64,000 nucleotides of DNA from Halomarina salina (GTDB lineage: Archaea; Halobacteriota; Halobacteria; Halobacteriales; Haloarculaceae): NCBI RefSeq assembly GCF_023074835.1, contig NZ_JALLGW010000001.1, forward strand, positions 248,001 to 312,000. Reading direction: 5' to 3'. Positions 26,690-35,420 of this stretch are shown here, piece after piece. Numbering within the stretch: the stretch's first letter is position 1; each line of letters starts with the position of its first letter. Below the pieces are notes generated by a model. The model searched no databases. It was not told the DNA's origin and saw only the letters and a program-made list of their open reading frames with translations. Made by a program: the position numbers and the translations under genes.

Positions 26690-26939
26690 AGTAGCGTATT
26701 CACCAACCGGGTATGTAAGGTTAGCCCCTGTACAGTATACCGTGGATTCACGTCCTCAAACGGGGGTCAGTATCGGTTCGGCGACGCTCTCCGAATCGGT
26801 TTCGTTCTACGTGGTCCGACAGGAATATATCCACGTCGTCGGTGACTCGCCGAACCGGGCGGCGAGTGTGTCCGTTGTGAACAGTTGTAAAACCGAAACG
26901 GGCGGCATCCCTTTACGCCCGCCCCGAGTTTCCGAGCCT

Positions 26940-27227
26940 ATGGGCACGTACATGGCGTTGGTCGACGTGGTCGAGTCGCGCGTGCAGAACGCCCAGGAAC
27001 TCGCGAGCGTCTGGGGCGACCTCCGCAACGACATCGCGGACGTGGGTGGCGAGATGAAGGACGCCTACGCCATCCTCGGGGACCACGACTTCCTCATCCT
27101 CTTCGAGGCCCCGGACCACGAGACGGCGCTCCAGATATCCATCGTCATCGAACGCCGCGGCCTCGACATGCAGACGCACGAACTGCTCCCGGTCGACGAG
27201 TTCGGGTCGCTCGTTCAGGACGTCTGA
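26940..27227 (+). CDS. GYD-domain protein
   Basis: 95 residues, ferredoxin-like fold expected. YMALVDVVESRVQNAQELASVWGDLRNDI, then AYAILGDHDFLILFEAPDHETALQISIVIERRG and LDMQTHELLPVDEF correspond to GYD-family proteins, small dimeric proteins of unknown role. TATA-like ctttacg lies 27 bases before the ATG. The frame extends upstream without a start that fits the promoter. It is 80 bases before a small membrane protein gene. Confidence 0.85.
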   Translation: MGTYMALVDVVESRVQNAQELASVWGDLRNDIADVGGEMKDAYAILGDHDFLILFEAPDHETALQISIVIERRGLDMQTHELLPVDEFGSLVQDV

Positions 27228-27307
27228 ACCGCACCGCTACGGCCGTCTACGCGCCGTGCGAACGGCCGAGGCGCGTCGTTTTTCCCGTTGCGGACCCGAC
27301 GGCCGAT

Positions 27308-27550
27308 ATGGCCACGGAGTTCACCGTCTCGCGCAAACTGGCGAGTCTCTACATCGCCCCGTTCGTCCTCCTCGGCCTGGCCGACATCGCGCTGTTGCTC
27401 TTCTGGGGGCTCGACCCGCTCTGGGGGTTCATGATCCTCCCCCCGATCCTCTTCATCAGCGTCATCGGCTGGATAGCCATCCGAACCGGGTTCGCCCGCG
27501 ACCGGGTCGACGACGAGGAGGAGACCGGCGTCGACGAGGAACTCGCCTGA
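27308..27550 (+). CDS. Small two-helix membrane protein
   Basis: 80 residues, function unknown. Two membrane helices (about 12-30 and 37-59) separated by a Trp-containing turn, with an acidic C-terminus. gtttttccc is centred 27 bases upstream of the ATG, the same box as before the gene at 10842. Its stop codon lies less than 100 bases from the right end of the tnpB element, which inserted without damaging it. Confidence 0.65.
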   Translation: MATEFTVSRKLASLYIAPFVLLGLADIALLLFWGLDPLWGFMILPPILFISVIGWIAIRTGFARDRVDDEEETGVDEELA

Positions 27551-27700
27551 GCGACGAAGAGCAACCACATCAGTTCGACTGCTGGTGTCCGATCTCTCCA
27601 CCACCCTGAAAGCCGAGGGAGAGATACCAACAGCCACACGGCCTCAGCCTTGCGGCACGACTCTTGGTCCGTGAGACTTGTCCGTGAACTCGGCTTCGAA
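27551..27700 (-). ncRNA. Predicted omega/sot RNA region at the tnpB 3' end
   Basis: IS1341-type tnpB genes of halophilic archaea give a sense-overlapping RNA that covers the gene's 3' end and the element's right end; in related systems it guides TnpB. Here a hairpin with seven-base arms (27593-27599 with 27618-27624) follows the stop codon, with further pairing inside (ccct/aggg). The exact right end and hence the guide are not determinable from one copy; bases just beyond about 27593 toward lower coordinates are the candidate guide. Coordinates are approximate. Confidence 0.4.
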
Positions 27701-28900
27701 CCCGTCTGGGTAGGCGGTGAATCCGCCGTTCGGCGTCACTGTTCCGGACTTCAGGGCGAGTTGGCCGTCGCCCGTCCGCCGAGACGACTGTTGGCCTCGA
27801 CGGACGTACCGCAGTCCGATGTTCTTCGCCGCGTTGTAGTCGGCGTTCGCTTCAGACCCACAGTTCTGACACAGGAATTCGTCGCGCGTTGGTCGGTTCT
27901 CGTCACCGATGAACTGGCACTCCGAACACTGCTTCGACGTGTACGATGCGTCGACCTTGCGCACCGCGATGCCGGCTGATTCGGCCTTGTACTCGACGAA
28001 TTCGCACAGTGTTCGAAACGCCCACCTGTGCCCCCACGTTGCAGACGTTCGTTCCCGGATGTGGGTCAAGTCTTCGAACACGATGACGTCACAGTCGTAC
28101 CGTCGAGCTTCAGCGACGATGACGTTCGATGCACTGTGGACGACATCACGAACGTGCCGAAGTTCACGGCCACTCGACCGTTCGAGCGTCCGACGTGCGC
28201 TTCGGGAACCGGTTTGCTGGAGCCCCGACCGAACGTTCTCGAATTCGTGGATATAGTGAGCCAGTTCTCGCCCGCTGAAGAAGGACGCTGTGCTGGTGAC
28301 AGCGAGGTTCTCTACACCGAGGTCGACCCCGAGGACCGTTCCGTCCTCGGTGGTATCACGCTCGGTATCGGTCTTGTGACGACGGAATCCGATGTGCAAG
28401 AAGAACTCGCCGTCACGAATCGTCAGCGTACTCTCGGTGACTCGCCAGCAGTCGGAATCGAGGTACTGTCGCTGATAGCCATCGTCGTCCTCTGGGAGGG
28501 CCAACTGGCATTGAACGCGACTCTCCGTCGTCGAGAGCGACACCGTTTCGTCGTCGAAGAAGGTCATCGTCCGACTGTCGTATCTGGCAGTCGGTGCGGT
28601 GAACCGGGGTTTGCTCGCCTGTCGGCCGTTCGAGCGACGCTCGACGCAACTGGAGATGGCCTGAGCGGCGTGATGAGTCGCGAGAACCGCGTGTTGACTA
28701 CCCAGCCCCGTCTGCTCGCGGATTGTGTCGTAAGCGAGTGGTTGTACGTCGCTCTTCGTGTGGTAGTTCCCCCATGCCATGTCCGTGGCGAGTTGGCAAC
28801 CGTGCTTCCACTCCGAAATAGTGGCTTCGAGCAGTTCGCGTTGCTGAGCAGAGACAGAGAGGCGGGTTATCGCGGTTCGACGCACGTACTCGTCGGCCAC
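27644..28900 (-). CDS. tnpB: Stand-alone TnpB RNA-guided nuclease (IS200/IS605, IS1341 type)
   Basis: 418 residues from the GTG at 28900, which lies about 30 bases after a tttatacc box; a GTG at 28954 would add eighteen residues across that box. All RuvC residues are present: Asp193 in GVDLG, Glu276 in VFEDL and Asp354 in NADYNAAKN, with a zinc finger Cys325/328/344/347. It is therefore probably an active nuclease. No tnpA lies on either side, so movement needs a helper in trans. The element sits next to a partial copy of the tRNA-Ser 3' end. Confidence 0.93.
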   Translation of the reverse strand: MADEYVRRTAITRLSVSAQQRELLEATISEWKHGCQLATDMAWGNYHTKSDVQPLAYDTIREQTGLGSQHAVLATHHAAQAISSCVERRSNGRQASKPRFTAPTARYDSRTMTFFDDETVSLSTTESRVQCQLALPEDDDGYQRQYLDSDCWRVTESTLTIRDGEFFLHIGFRRHKTDTERDTTEDGTVLGVDLGVENLAVTSTASFFSGRELAHYIHEFENVRSGLQQTGSRSARRTLERSSGRELRHVRDVVHSASNVIVAEARRYDCDVIVFEDLTHIRERTSATWGHRWAFRTLCEFVEYKAESAGIAVRKVDASYTSKQCSECQFIGDENRPTRDEFLCQNCGSEANADYNAAKNIGLRYVRRGQQSSRRTGDGQLALKSGTVTPNGGFTAYPDGFEAEFTDKSHGPRVVPQG

Positions 28901-28982
28901 AGAGACGATAAAAGCTCGATTCGGTATAAAATCGCGGACAGTAGCGAGATTCACGAATCACTACGCTACCGTTCGAGACCTT

Positions 28983-29002
28983 CCGAGGATGAGAGTTGGA
29001 CT
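28983..29002 (-). repeat. Direct partial copy of the tRNA-Ser 3' end (att-like)
   Basis: Twenty bases beginning ccgaggatgaga match tRNA-Ser at 29163-29182 with two mismatches, in the same orientation and about 180 bases beyond the tRNA 3' end. An exact 12-base piece of the same T-arm (gttcaaatctca, 29043-29054) lies inverted between the copy and the tRNA. The arrangement repeats what is seen at tRNA-Arg. Confidence 0.6.
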
Positions 29003-29160
29003 ACGCCCGAACGTGCTCGCTTCGCTGCGCGCGTCCGGTCTCGTTCAAATCTCACGTGAGCGTCTCGCTGCACGGACGACTCGCTACGCTCACGGCTCCG
29101 CCGTCGCGTCCGAGGCCGCACGCGGCCTCGCTATCGCTCGTCAGGTTGTGTCGCGAAGAG

Positions 29161-29245
29161 CGCCGAGGATGAGATTTGAACTCATGTGTCCGTGAGGACA
29201 GCAGATTTCGAATCTGCCGCCTTGGCCAGGCTAGGCTACCTCGGC
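29161..29245 (-). tRNA. tRNA-Ser (anticodon CGA)
   Basis: 85 bases on the minus strand, with the long variable arm of class II tRNAs (TGTCCTCACGGACA). Acceptor stem GCCGAGG/CCTCGGC, anticodon stem GCAGA/TCTGC around loop TTCGAAA, T-arm with GTTCAAATC. Anticodon CGA reads UCG. No encoded CCA and no intron are seen. Confidence 0.95.
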
Positions 29246-29351
29246 TCACCCGACAGTTCAGCGTCGTCCACTTAGTCCGTTTCGGTTCACCGTGAGGGCG
29301 TGACGGGGTGCCATGCGGTAGGTTCAAACCGGGCGACACTAACGCCCCTGC

Positions 29352-30299
29352 ATGGACATCGAGACGGCCGCCGCGGAGTGTGCGTCGGTCACCGATTCCG
29401 TGCTGTCGGGCGTCATCGCCGACGAGACGTTCGTCGAGCGCATCCTCCTCGGCGTGCTCGGCCGGGGGCACGTCCTGCTGGAGGACGTCCCCGGCACCGG
29501 CAAGACGCTCACCGCTCGCAGCGTGGCGACCGCCCTGGGACTGTCGTTCTCCCGCGTGCAGTTCACCCCCGACCTCCTCCCCTCCGACGTCACCGGGACG
29601 CACGTGTTCAACGAGAAGGACCGGGAGTTCGAGTTCCAGCCCGGCCCGATCTTCGCGAACGTCGTCCTGGCCGACGAGATCAACCGCGCGCCGCCGAAGA
29701 CGCAGGCCGCGTTGCTGGAAGCGATGGAGGAACACCAGGTCACCGTCGACGGCGAGACGCGCCCGCTCCCGGACCCGTTCTTCGTCATCGCGACGCAGAA
29801 CCCCGTCGAGCAGGAGGGGACGTTCCCGCTGCCCGAGGCGCAGATAGACCGCTTCACCGTCAAGACCTCCATCGGCTACCCCGACCACGGCGGCGAGGTC
29901 GAACTCCTCCTGCGCCGGATGGGCCGCGAGACGCGGAGTCCGAACGTCGAGACGGTGCTCGACGAGGCGTCGGTGACGGAACTGCGGACCGTCCCCGAGT
30001 CGGTCCGCGTCGAGGACGACCTGCTCGACTACATGGTCGACATCGCCCACGGGACCCGAACCGACCGGCGCGTCGAAATCGGCGTCTCGCCGCGCGGGAC
30101 CCAGCGCCTCTTCGAGACGGCACGGGCACAGGCCGTCCTCGACGGCCGGGACTTCGTCACCCCCGACGACATCAAGGATATCGCACAGCCCATCCTCGCG
30201 CACCGACTCGTCCTCACGCCGGACGCGAAGGTCGAGAACGTGAACAAGCGCGACATCGTCGCGGACGTGCTGAACTCGGTCGAAGTGCCGACCATCTGA
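29352..30299 (+). CDS. MoxR-family AAA+ ATPase
   Basis: 315 residues. Walker A EDVPGTGKT at about 43-51, Walker B VVLADEINRAPPKTQAALLEAMEE, sensor 1 VIATQNPVEQEGTFPLPEAQIDRF, and the C-terminal lid with VSPRGTQRLFETARAQA. MoxR proteins act as chaperones that assemble or activate partners, usually DUF58/von Willebrand proteins of the same operon. Here the DUF58 operon is on the opposite strand at 31.4-34.6 kb, with one oxidoreductase gene between, so partnership is likely but co-transcription is not possible. Confidence 0.92.
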   Translation: MDIETAAAECASVTDSVLSGVIADETFVERILLGVLGRGHVLLEDVPGTGKTLTARSVATALGLSFSRVQFTPDLLPSDVTGTHVFNEKDREFEFQPGPIFANVVLADEINRAPPKTQAALLEAMEEHQVTVDGETRPLPDPFFVIATQNPVEQEGTFPLPEAQIDRFTVKTSIGYPDHGGEVELLLRRMGRETRSPNVETVLDEASVTELRTVPESVRVEDDLLDYMVDIAHGTRTDRRVEIGVSPRGTQRLFETARAQAVLDGRDFVTPDDIKDIAQPILAHRLVLTPDAKVENVNKRDIVADVLNSVEVPTI

Positions 30300-30339
30300 G
30301 CGGGGCAGCGCCGCACCGACCCCCGACGCTTCCGCCCGC

Positions 30340-31296
30340 TCAGAACGACGGCAGCACTTCTTCTTCGTAGAAGTCGAGCGCCGCCTGCTGGTCGTCGCCG
30401 ATCTGGTGGACGTAGACGTGGTCGTAGCCCGCGTCGACGCTCTCCTGGATGCTGTCGATGTGCTGCTGGGCGTCGTCACCGAGCATGATGCTGCTCTCGC
30501 GCATGTCCTCTTCGCTCACCATCTCGCAGGCCTGCTCGAAGTGCGTCGGCGTCGGGAGGTGCGCGTTCAGTTCGCCGGGGAGCGCGCTGTTGGGCCACTG
30601 CTGGTGGGCCGTCCGGGCGGCTTCGTCCTCGTCCTCGGCGACGCAGGCGTGGAGCTGCGTGTACCGCGGCCCCTCGCCACCCGCCTCCTCCCACGTCTCG
30701 ACGACGTCCTGCGGGCCGACCGACCAGAAGCCGTCGCCGAACTCGGCGGCGGCGGCCGCGGCGCGGTCGCCGAACGCCGAGACGCAGATGGGCGGGTTCT
30801 CCTCGGGCAGGGTGAACAGCTTCGCGTTCTGCACGTCGTAGAACTCGCCGTGGAAGCTCGTCTGGTCGCCCGTCCACAGTTCGCGGATGACCTCGACTGC
30901 CTCGTCGAGCATCCGCAGGCGGACCTCGTGTTCGGGCCACTGGTCGCCGAGGACGTGTTCGTTGAGCAGTTCGCCGGTGCCGACGCCGAACACGAACCGG
31001 CCGTCGAACATGTCAGCGGTGGTCGCCGCCGCCTGCGCGAGGATGGCGGGGTGGATGCGCATCGTCGGGCAGACGACGCCGACGCCCACCTCGACGTCCT
31101 CGGTGACGGCGGCGACGCCGCCGAGCGTGCTCCAGACGAACGGGGACTCGCCCTGCTCGCCGACCCACGGGTGGAAGTGGTCCGAGATGGAGAGGAAGTC
31201 GAATCCGACCTCCTCGGCCCGGCGCGCCTGGTCGACGAGCGCCATCGGCTCGTGTTCCTCGCTCGACAGCGTGTACCCCAGTGACAGGTCGCTCAT
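30340..31296 (-). CDS. F420-dependent LLM-class oxidoreductase (G6PDH-related)
   Basis: 318 residues, a luciferase-like TIM barrel. SISDHFHPWVGEQGESPFVWSTLGG is the cofactor F420 pocket signature of the F420-dependent glucose-6-phosphate dehydrogenase subgroup, followed by VGVGVVCPTMRIHPAILAQAAATTADMF and GVGTGELLNEHVLG. The reaction in haloarchaea is unknown; hydride transfer between F420 and an alcohol is the family theme. The gene is convergent with moxR and lies downstream of the DUF58 operon on the same strand (103-base gap). Confidence 0.88.
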   Translation of the reverse strand: MSDLSLGYTLSSEEHEPMALVDQARRAEEVGFDFLSISDHFHPWVGEQGESPFVWSTLGGVAAVTEDVEVGVGVVCPTMRIHPAILAQAAATTADMFDGRFVFGVGTGELLNEHVLGDQWPEHEVRLRMLDEAVEVIRELWTGDQTSFHGEFYDVQNAKLFTLPEENPPICVSAFGDRAAAAAAEFGDGFWSVGPQDVVETWEEAGGEGPRYTQLHACVAEDEDEAARTAHQQWPNSALPGELNAHLPTPTHFEQACEMVSEEDMRESSIMLGDDAQQHIDSIQESVDAGYDHVYVHQIGDDQQAALDFYEEEVLPSF

Positions 31297-31399
31297 AGTG
31301 GAGCGTCTCGGGGAGCCACCGTATTCGGTCTGCCCGCAGGTGAAAGGGAGGGCGGAGACATTTCACTCACCGAGCCTCTGCGCACAGGCCACAGTGCGC

Positions 31400-31894
31400 T
31401 CAGCGCAGCGCCGACGCGAGCAACACCGCACCCACGAGCAGCAACACGAGCGCACCGACCGGTCGCCCCCCGCCGACGGCGAGGTAGACGCCGTACCCGA
31501 CCCCGGCGGCGACGCTGGCGACGCCGCCCGCGACGGCCGCGTGGACCGACAGCGCCCGCTGGGAGACCGCCTCGCGCCCGACCGTTTCCCCGAGAGCGAG
31601 CGCCTGGTTGGCGGCGTCCCACGCGACGAGGAAGCACGTCGTCGCCGCGACGACGAACACGACGCCGACGCCCGTCAGCGCACCGACGACGACGCCCCCG
31701 AGCGACGCGACGAGGCCGAGCGAGACGACGCGGCCCGCCCCGACGGCCGTCCCCCCGGCGAACAGGAGCGTCCCGAGCAGGCCGAAGACGAGCGCGTTCG
31801 GCGACGTGAGGAGCGTCACCGCGCCGACGGTGCCGACACCGCCGACCAGTGCCGCGTCGTTCGTCGACGGCCGGGTGTCGACGACGCTGCTCAC
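31400..31894 (-). CDS. Multi-helix membrane protein, last gene of the DUF58 operon (DUF7519-like)
   Basis: 164 residues with about five membrane helices and little loop sequence. The start is a GTG that overlaps the stop of the DUF58 gene (GTGA). Position and composition match the haloarchaeal family that closes MoxR/DUF58 operons (DUF7519 as I recall). It probably forms part of a membrane complex with the DUF4129 and DUF58 proteins. Confidence 0.7.
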   Translation of the reverse strand: MSSVVDTRPSTNDAALVGGVGTVGAVTLLTSPNALVFGLLGTLLFAGGTAVGAGRVVSLGLVASLGGVVVGALTGVGVVFVVAATTCFLVAWDAANQALALGETVGREAVSQRALSVHAAVAGGVASVAAGVGYGVYLAVGGGRPVGALVLLLVGAVLLASALR

Positions 31895-33168
31895 GCCGAC
31901 CACCGCCGGACGGCGTTGGCGACCGTCGACTGGAACGACTCCTCGCCCCAGTCGACGACCGGGATGCCCGCCTCCCGGAGCGTCGAACAGCGTAGCGACC
32001 GCTCGACGCGGGCGAGCCGCTGGCCCGACGTCCCACCGACCGTGGGGTCGGGGCTGACGACGGTGACGCGGTTCCCCGACGCGTCGATGCGTCGGGCGGC
32101 CTGCATCGCGTAGTCGTCGACGAGCGGCGTGCAGAACACCACCTGCGCGTCCGTCGGGAGCGTCCGGCGGAGCCGCCTGATGGCGATGACGCCGAAGAAC
32201 GGGTCGTCGTCGTCGGGCAGCGGCGCGAGCGCCTCGTGCGTGCCGAGCAGGTCGCGGACGCGAGCGCGGTGGCCGCTCCCGGACCCCGGCGCGAGCCAGC
32301 ACTCCGTCGGCGACAGCGCGGCGACGCCGACGCGGTCACCGACGAGGCGGCGACCCTCGTACACCGCCCCGGCCGCCTCGATAGCGCGTTCGAGGACGGT
32401 CCGGTCCGCCGCGTCGCTGGCGACGTACCCCGACGGTCGCGCGTCGAGGAGGAGGACGACCGTCGCCGAGCGCTCGCGCTGGAACTCGACGGTCGAGAGG
32501 TCGCCCGTCCGGGCGGCCCGGTTCCAGTCGATGCGGTTGAGCGGGTCGCCGCGGCGGTACTCGCGGATGGTGTGGAACGCGACGCCAGCACCGCCCTCGG
32601 GCGTGACCGTCTGGCCGGTGATACCGGCCGCCGTCGCCCGCAACGGGAGCGCCGCGGGAATCGGGAGCGCGGGCACACAGCGCAGGTCGGTCGCGACGGG
32701 TATCTCGGTGTGTCTGGCGGCGTCGCCGCTGCTGTCGTGGGCGACGACGTACAGCGGGTCGAACGTGTGGTGGCCCCGCTCGGCGGTCACCTCGTAGTCG
32801 AACGTCGTCGACTCGCCGGGGCGGAGCGCGGTGGCGTGTCGAGGCGACCCGTCGGCCACCGACAGCGCCTCGGGAACGCCGTCGATGAAGCGCAGGTCGG
32901 GGGCGGTCGACTCACCCTCGTTGGTCACCGAGACGCTGACGACGACGTCCTCGTCGCGTTTCGGACTCGCGGTCGACAGGGTCCGCTCGACGGCGAGGTC
33001 CACGCTCGGAGGCGTCCCCGCTCGACCGTGGGCCGCCAGCGCGACTGCGACCACGGACGCGAGCACGAGGCTCGCCTGCCCGGTGAGGACGCCGACACCC
33101 GCGAGTCCGAGGGCGGCGGCGGCCATCCCGCGACGCTGCCCGGTCCGGCGCGTGAGCGGGAGACTCAT
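31891..33168 (-). CDS. DUF58 domain protein
   Basis: 425 residues. Two membrane helices at about residues 15-50, an immunoglobulin-like beta region (about 60-190, VVVSVSVTNEGESTAPDLRF), the DUF58 signature with FHTIREYRRGDPLNRIDWNRAARTGDL at about 215-245, and a von Willebrand-A-like domain (VVLLLDARPSGYV ... VVFCTPLVDD). In bacteria and archaea such proteins are activated by MoxR ATPases. The ATG overlaps the preceding stop by four bases. Confidence 0.88.
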   Translation of the reverse strand: MSLPLTRRTGQRRGMAAAALGLAGVGVLTGQASLVLASVVAVALAAHGRAGTPPSVDLAVERTLSTASPKRDEDVVVSVSVTNEGESTAPDLRFIDGVPEALSVADGSPRHATALRPGESTTFDYEVTAERGHHTFDPLYVVAHDSSGDAARHTEIPVATDLRCVPALPIPAALPLRATAAGITGQTVTPEGGAGVAFHTIREYRRGDPLNRIDWNRAARTGDLSTVEFQRERSATVVLLLDARPSGYVASDAADRTVLERAIEAAGAVYEGRRLVGDRVGVAALSPTECWLAPGSGSGHRARVRDLLGTHEALAPLPDDDDPFFGVIAIRRLRRTLPTDAQVVFCTPLVDDYAMQAARRIDASGNRVTVVSPDPTVGGTSGQRLARVERSLRCSTLREAGIPVVDWGEESFQSTVANAVRRWSA

Positions 33169-33713
33169 CGACCCCCCGCGACCCGTCGGTCGAGCACGGC
33201 GACGACGTGGGCGGCCTGTCGTCGGAACGCCGAGTCGCTGGTCACGAAGAACCTGACGCGGTCGGCGACGGTCACGCTGGAGTCGGCGTCCGAGCCGAAG
33301 AACGCCGCCGCGTGCGCGTCGTCGGTCCACGTCCCCTCCGCGAGCCGTCGGCGGGCCTGCTCGGGCGTGTCCCCGTCGTAGCGCGTGAGCACCTCGACAG
33401 CGACTTCTCGGAGTCGGTCGCGGACCGCGTCGCGGTCGGTCGCCCCGCCGATGCGGCCGTGGCGGGAGGCAGACGCCAGCGACTCGTCGAACTCGTCCCC
33501 CGGCACCGTCGCGGCCTGGCGACGCTCGGGCGTCGGCAGGACGGGCGCTTCGGAGGGGCCGAGCCCCTGGCGGGCGGCCTGGAGGGCGACGAGCACCGCG
33601 ACGAGACCGACGACGGTGACGAGCGCAGACGGGAGCGGGACGGTCACGAGGCCGACGGCGGCGACGAGACCGACGACGACTGTCACCACGCCGACGGCGA
33701 CGGCCTTCCTCAT
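33165..33713 (-). CDS. Membrane protein of the DUF58 operon (DUF7269-like)
   Basis: 182 residues: two N-terminal membrane helices (about 4-24 and 30-46) and a soluble helical domain with ATDRDAVRDRLREVAVEVLTRYDGDTPEQARRRLAEG. Its place between DUF4129 and DUF58 genes with four-base overlaps on both sides is that of the haloarchaeal family DUF7269. The function is unknown, presumably within the same MoxR-dependent complex. Confidence 0.7.
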   Translation of the reverse strand: MRKAVAVGVVTVVVGLVAAVGLVTVPLPSALVTVVGLVAVLVALQAARQGLGPSEAPVLPTPERRQAATVPGDEFDESLASASRHGRIGGATDRDAVRDRLREVAVEVLTRYDGDTPEQARRRLAEGTWTDDAHAAAFFGSDADSSVTVADRVRFFVTSDSAFRRQAAHVVAVLDRRVAGGR

Positions 33714-34627
33714 CGGTCGTCACCGTAGGTCCGCTCGATGCGGCGGAGGGCGGTGGTCGCTCGCTGCTCGCGGCCCTCGTCGACCGCGACGCCGCCGTAG
33801 CGAGTGCGCTCGAACAGGCGGGTCAGTTCGCCGACGTCGTCGCGGCTCATCCCCGCGTCGACGGCCGCCGCGGCGAACTCGCCGGGCGTCGACGTCTCGC
33901 GGGAGAGGTCGAGCGGGTCCGTCATCTCACGCCACGCGCGGTAGATGGCGTTCTCCACGTCGCCCGTGGCGTCGATGCGGTCGGCGGCGCGACCGGCCGC
34001 CGCGCCCACCTCCTGGACGCTCGGCTCGGGGTCGTCGAGGTCCGGGTCGGTCGGGGCCTCGTCGCCGTCGCTCCCCAGCAGCGACCGGAGGACGACGGCG
34101 ACGACCGCGAGGAGGACCACGCCGATGACGGCGAGCATGACGACCGACGGGTCGGTGACGACCTGCGAGACCTCGGAGTTCCCGCCGCCACCGCCCGGCA
34201 GGACGGTGCGCAACTCGCCGAGCATCCCGTTCTCCCCGGAACTCCCCTGTCCGCTCGTGAGCCACTCCAGCAGGTAGTAGAGGAGGAGGAGGACCGCCGT
34301 CACGGCGAACGCGACGAGCGCCACCGTCTTGACGAAGTCGAGTCCCTCGGTCCAGATGCGGTAGAGGATGCCGACGAGACCGAGTAACAGGAGTACCCCG
34401 ACGACCAGTTGCGCGAGCCACGTCGGGAAGAACTGCTCGTCCGGTTGCTCGGCGGGCGGCCGCCCACCGAGGTCCATCTCACCCTGTTCGCCGTCGGTGA
34501 GGCCCGGTCCCTCGCTCTGTCCGGTGAGGGGACCGTTCGTCGCCGAGTCGAGCGTCGCCGCGCCGACTGCGAGCGCGAGCACCGCGAGGATGGCGACGAC
34601 GAGCGGTACGAGGCGTTCGCGCTGCAC
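33710..34627 (-). CDS. DUF4129 domain membrane protein
   Basis: 305 residues. Helix at about 8-26, then a polar loop (disordered, Gly/Glu-rich), two helices at about 70-120, one at about 163-185, and a C-terminal cytoplasmic DUF4129 domain (ENAIYRAWREMTDPLDLSRETSTPGEFAAAAVDAGM). DUF4129 proteins regularly accompany DUF58 and transglutaminase-like genes in exported-polymer or cell-envelope loci. First gene of the four-gene operon; a tttaagg box about 24 bases upstream of the ATG supports this. Confidence 0.85.
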   Translation of the reverse strand: MQRERLVPLVVAILAVLALAVGAATLDSATNGPLTGQSEGPGLTDGEQGEMDLGGRPPAEQPDEQFFPTWLAQLVVGVLLLLGLVGILYRIWTEGLDFVKTVALVAFAVTAVLLLLYYLLEWLTSGQGSSGENGMLGELRTVLPGGGGGNSEVSQVVTDPSVVMLAVIGVVLLAVVAVVLRSLLGSDGDEAPTDPDLDDPEPSVQEVGAAAGRAADRIDATGDVENAIYRAWREMTDPLDLSRETSTPGEFAAAAVDAGMSRDDVGELTRLFERTRYGGVAVDEGREQRATTALRRIERTYGDDR

Positions 34628-34709
34628 AATCCGGGTAACAGGTCACGTGGTTTAAGGATTCACACATCCCGTGCCAACGCTCAAACGGGAGCCGACCCGA
34701 CGTGGAGAC

Positions 34710-35420
34710 ATGCGAATCGGCCTCGTCTCGGACCTCCACGCCAACGCCGTCGCGCTCGATGCCGTCTGCGACGCGCTGGCCGACGACACCCCCGTCGACC
34801 GTCTCGTCTGTGCCGGCGACATCGTCGGCTACAACCCGTTCCCGGCCGACTGCGTCGAAGCGCTCCGCTCGGGGCGGGCCGCCGACCGAGTCGGTGCCGA
34901 CACCACCCACGTCGTGGAGGGGAACCACGACCGGGCGGTTCGGACGCCCGACCGCTACCGGCACAACGAGATGGCGTTCGCCGGGCTCCAGCACGCTCGC
35001 GACCACCTCGACGACGACCAGCTCGCCTGGCTCGGCGCGCTCCCCGTCGAGACACGGCTCGCGGACGGGCGGGTCCGCGTCGTCCACGACCACCCGACCG
35101 ACCGCGACCGGTACGTCAGACCGGAGCAGTTCCCGGCGCTCGCGCCGCACCTCGGCGACGAGTCGGTGTTCGTCCTCGGACACACCCACGTCCAGCACCA
35201 CGAGTGGGTGGACGACACGCTCGTCGTCAACCCCGGCAGCGTCGGCCAGCCACGCGACGGCGACCCGCGCGCCGCGTTCGCCGTTCTGGACCTGCCCGAG
35301 GACGGCGCGCCGTCGCTCACCGAACACCGGGTGCCGTACGACGTCGAGCGGGTGCGTTCGGCCGTCGCCGAGGCCGGACTCCCCGAACGGACGGGGCGCC
35401 GCCTGGTCGACGGTCGGTAG
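34710..35420 (+). CDS. Metallophosphoesterase (YfcE/MJ0936-like)
   Basis: 236 residues. Metal-binding motifs follow the calcineurin-like order: GLVSDLHANAVAL (D-x-H), CAGDIVGYNPFPADC (G-D), VEGNHDRAV (G-N-H-D), VVHDHP and LGHTHVQHHE (G-H-x-H). These small phosphodiesterases hydrolyse phosphodiesters in vitro; the natural substrate is unknown. A GTG at 34671 is possible but the aligned start is the ATG at 34710. Confidence 0.88.
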   Translation: MRIGLVSDLHANAVALDAVCDALADDTPVDRLVCAGDIVGYNPFPADCVEALRSGRAADRVGADTTHVVEGNHDRAVRTPDRYRHNEMAFAGLQHARDHLDDDQLAWLGALPVETRLADGRVRVVHDHPTDRDRYVRPEQFPALAPHLGDESVFVLGHTHVQHHEWVDDTLVVNPGSVGQPRDGDPRAAFAVLDLPEDGAPSLTEHRVPYDVERVRSAVAEAGLPERTGRRLVDGR

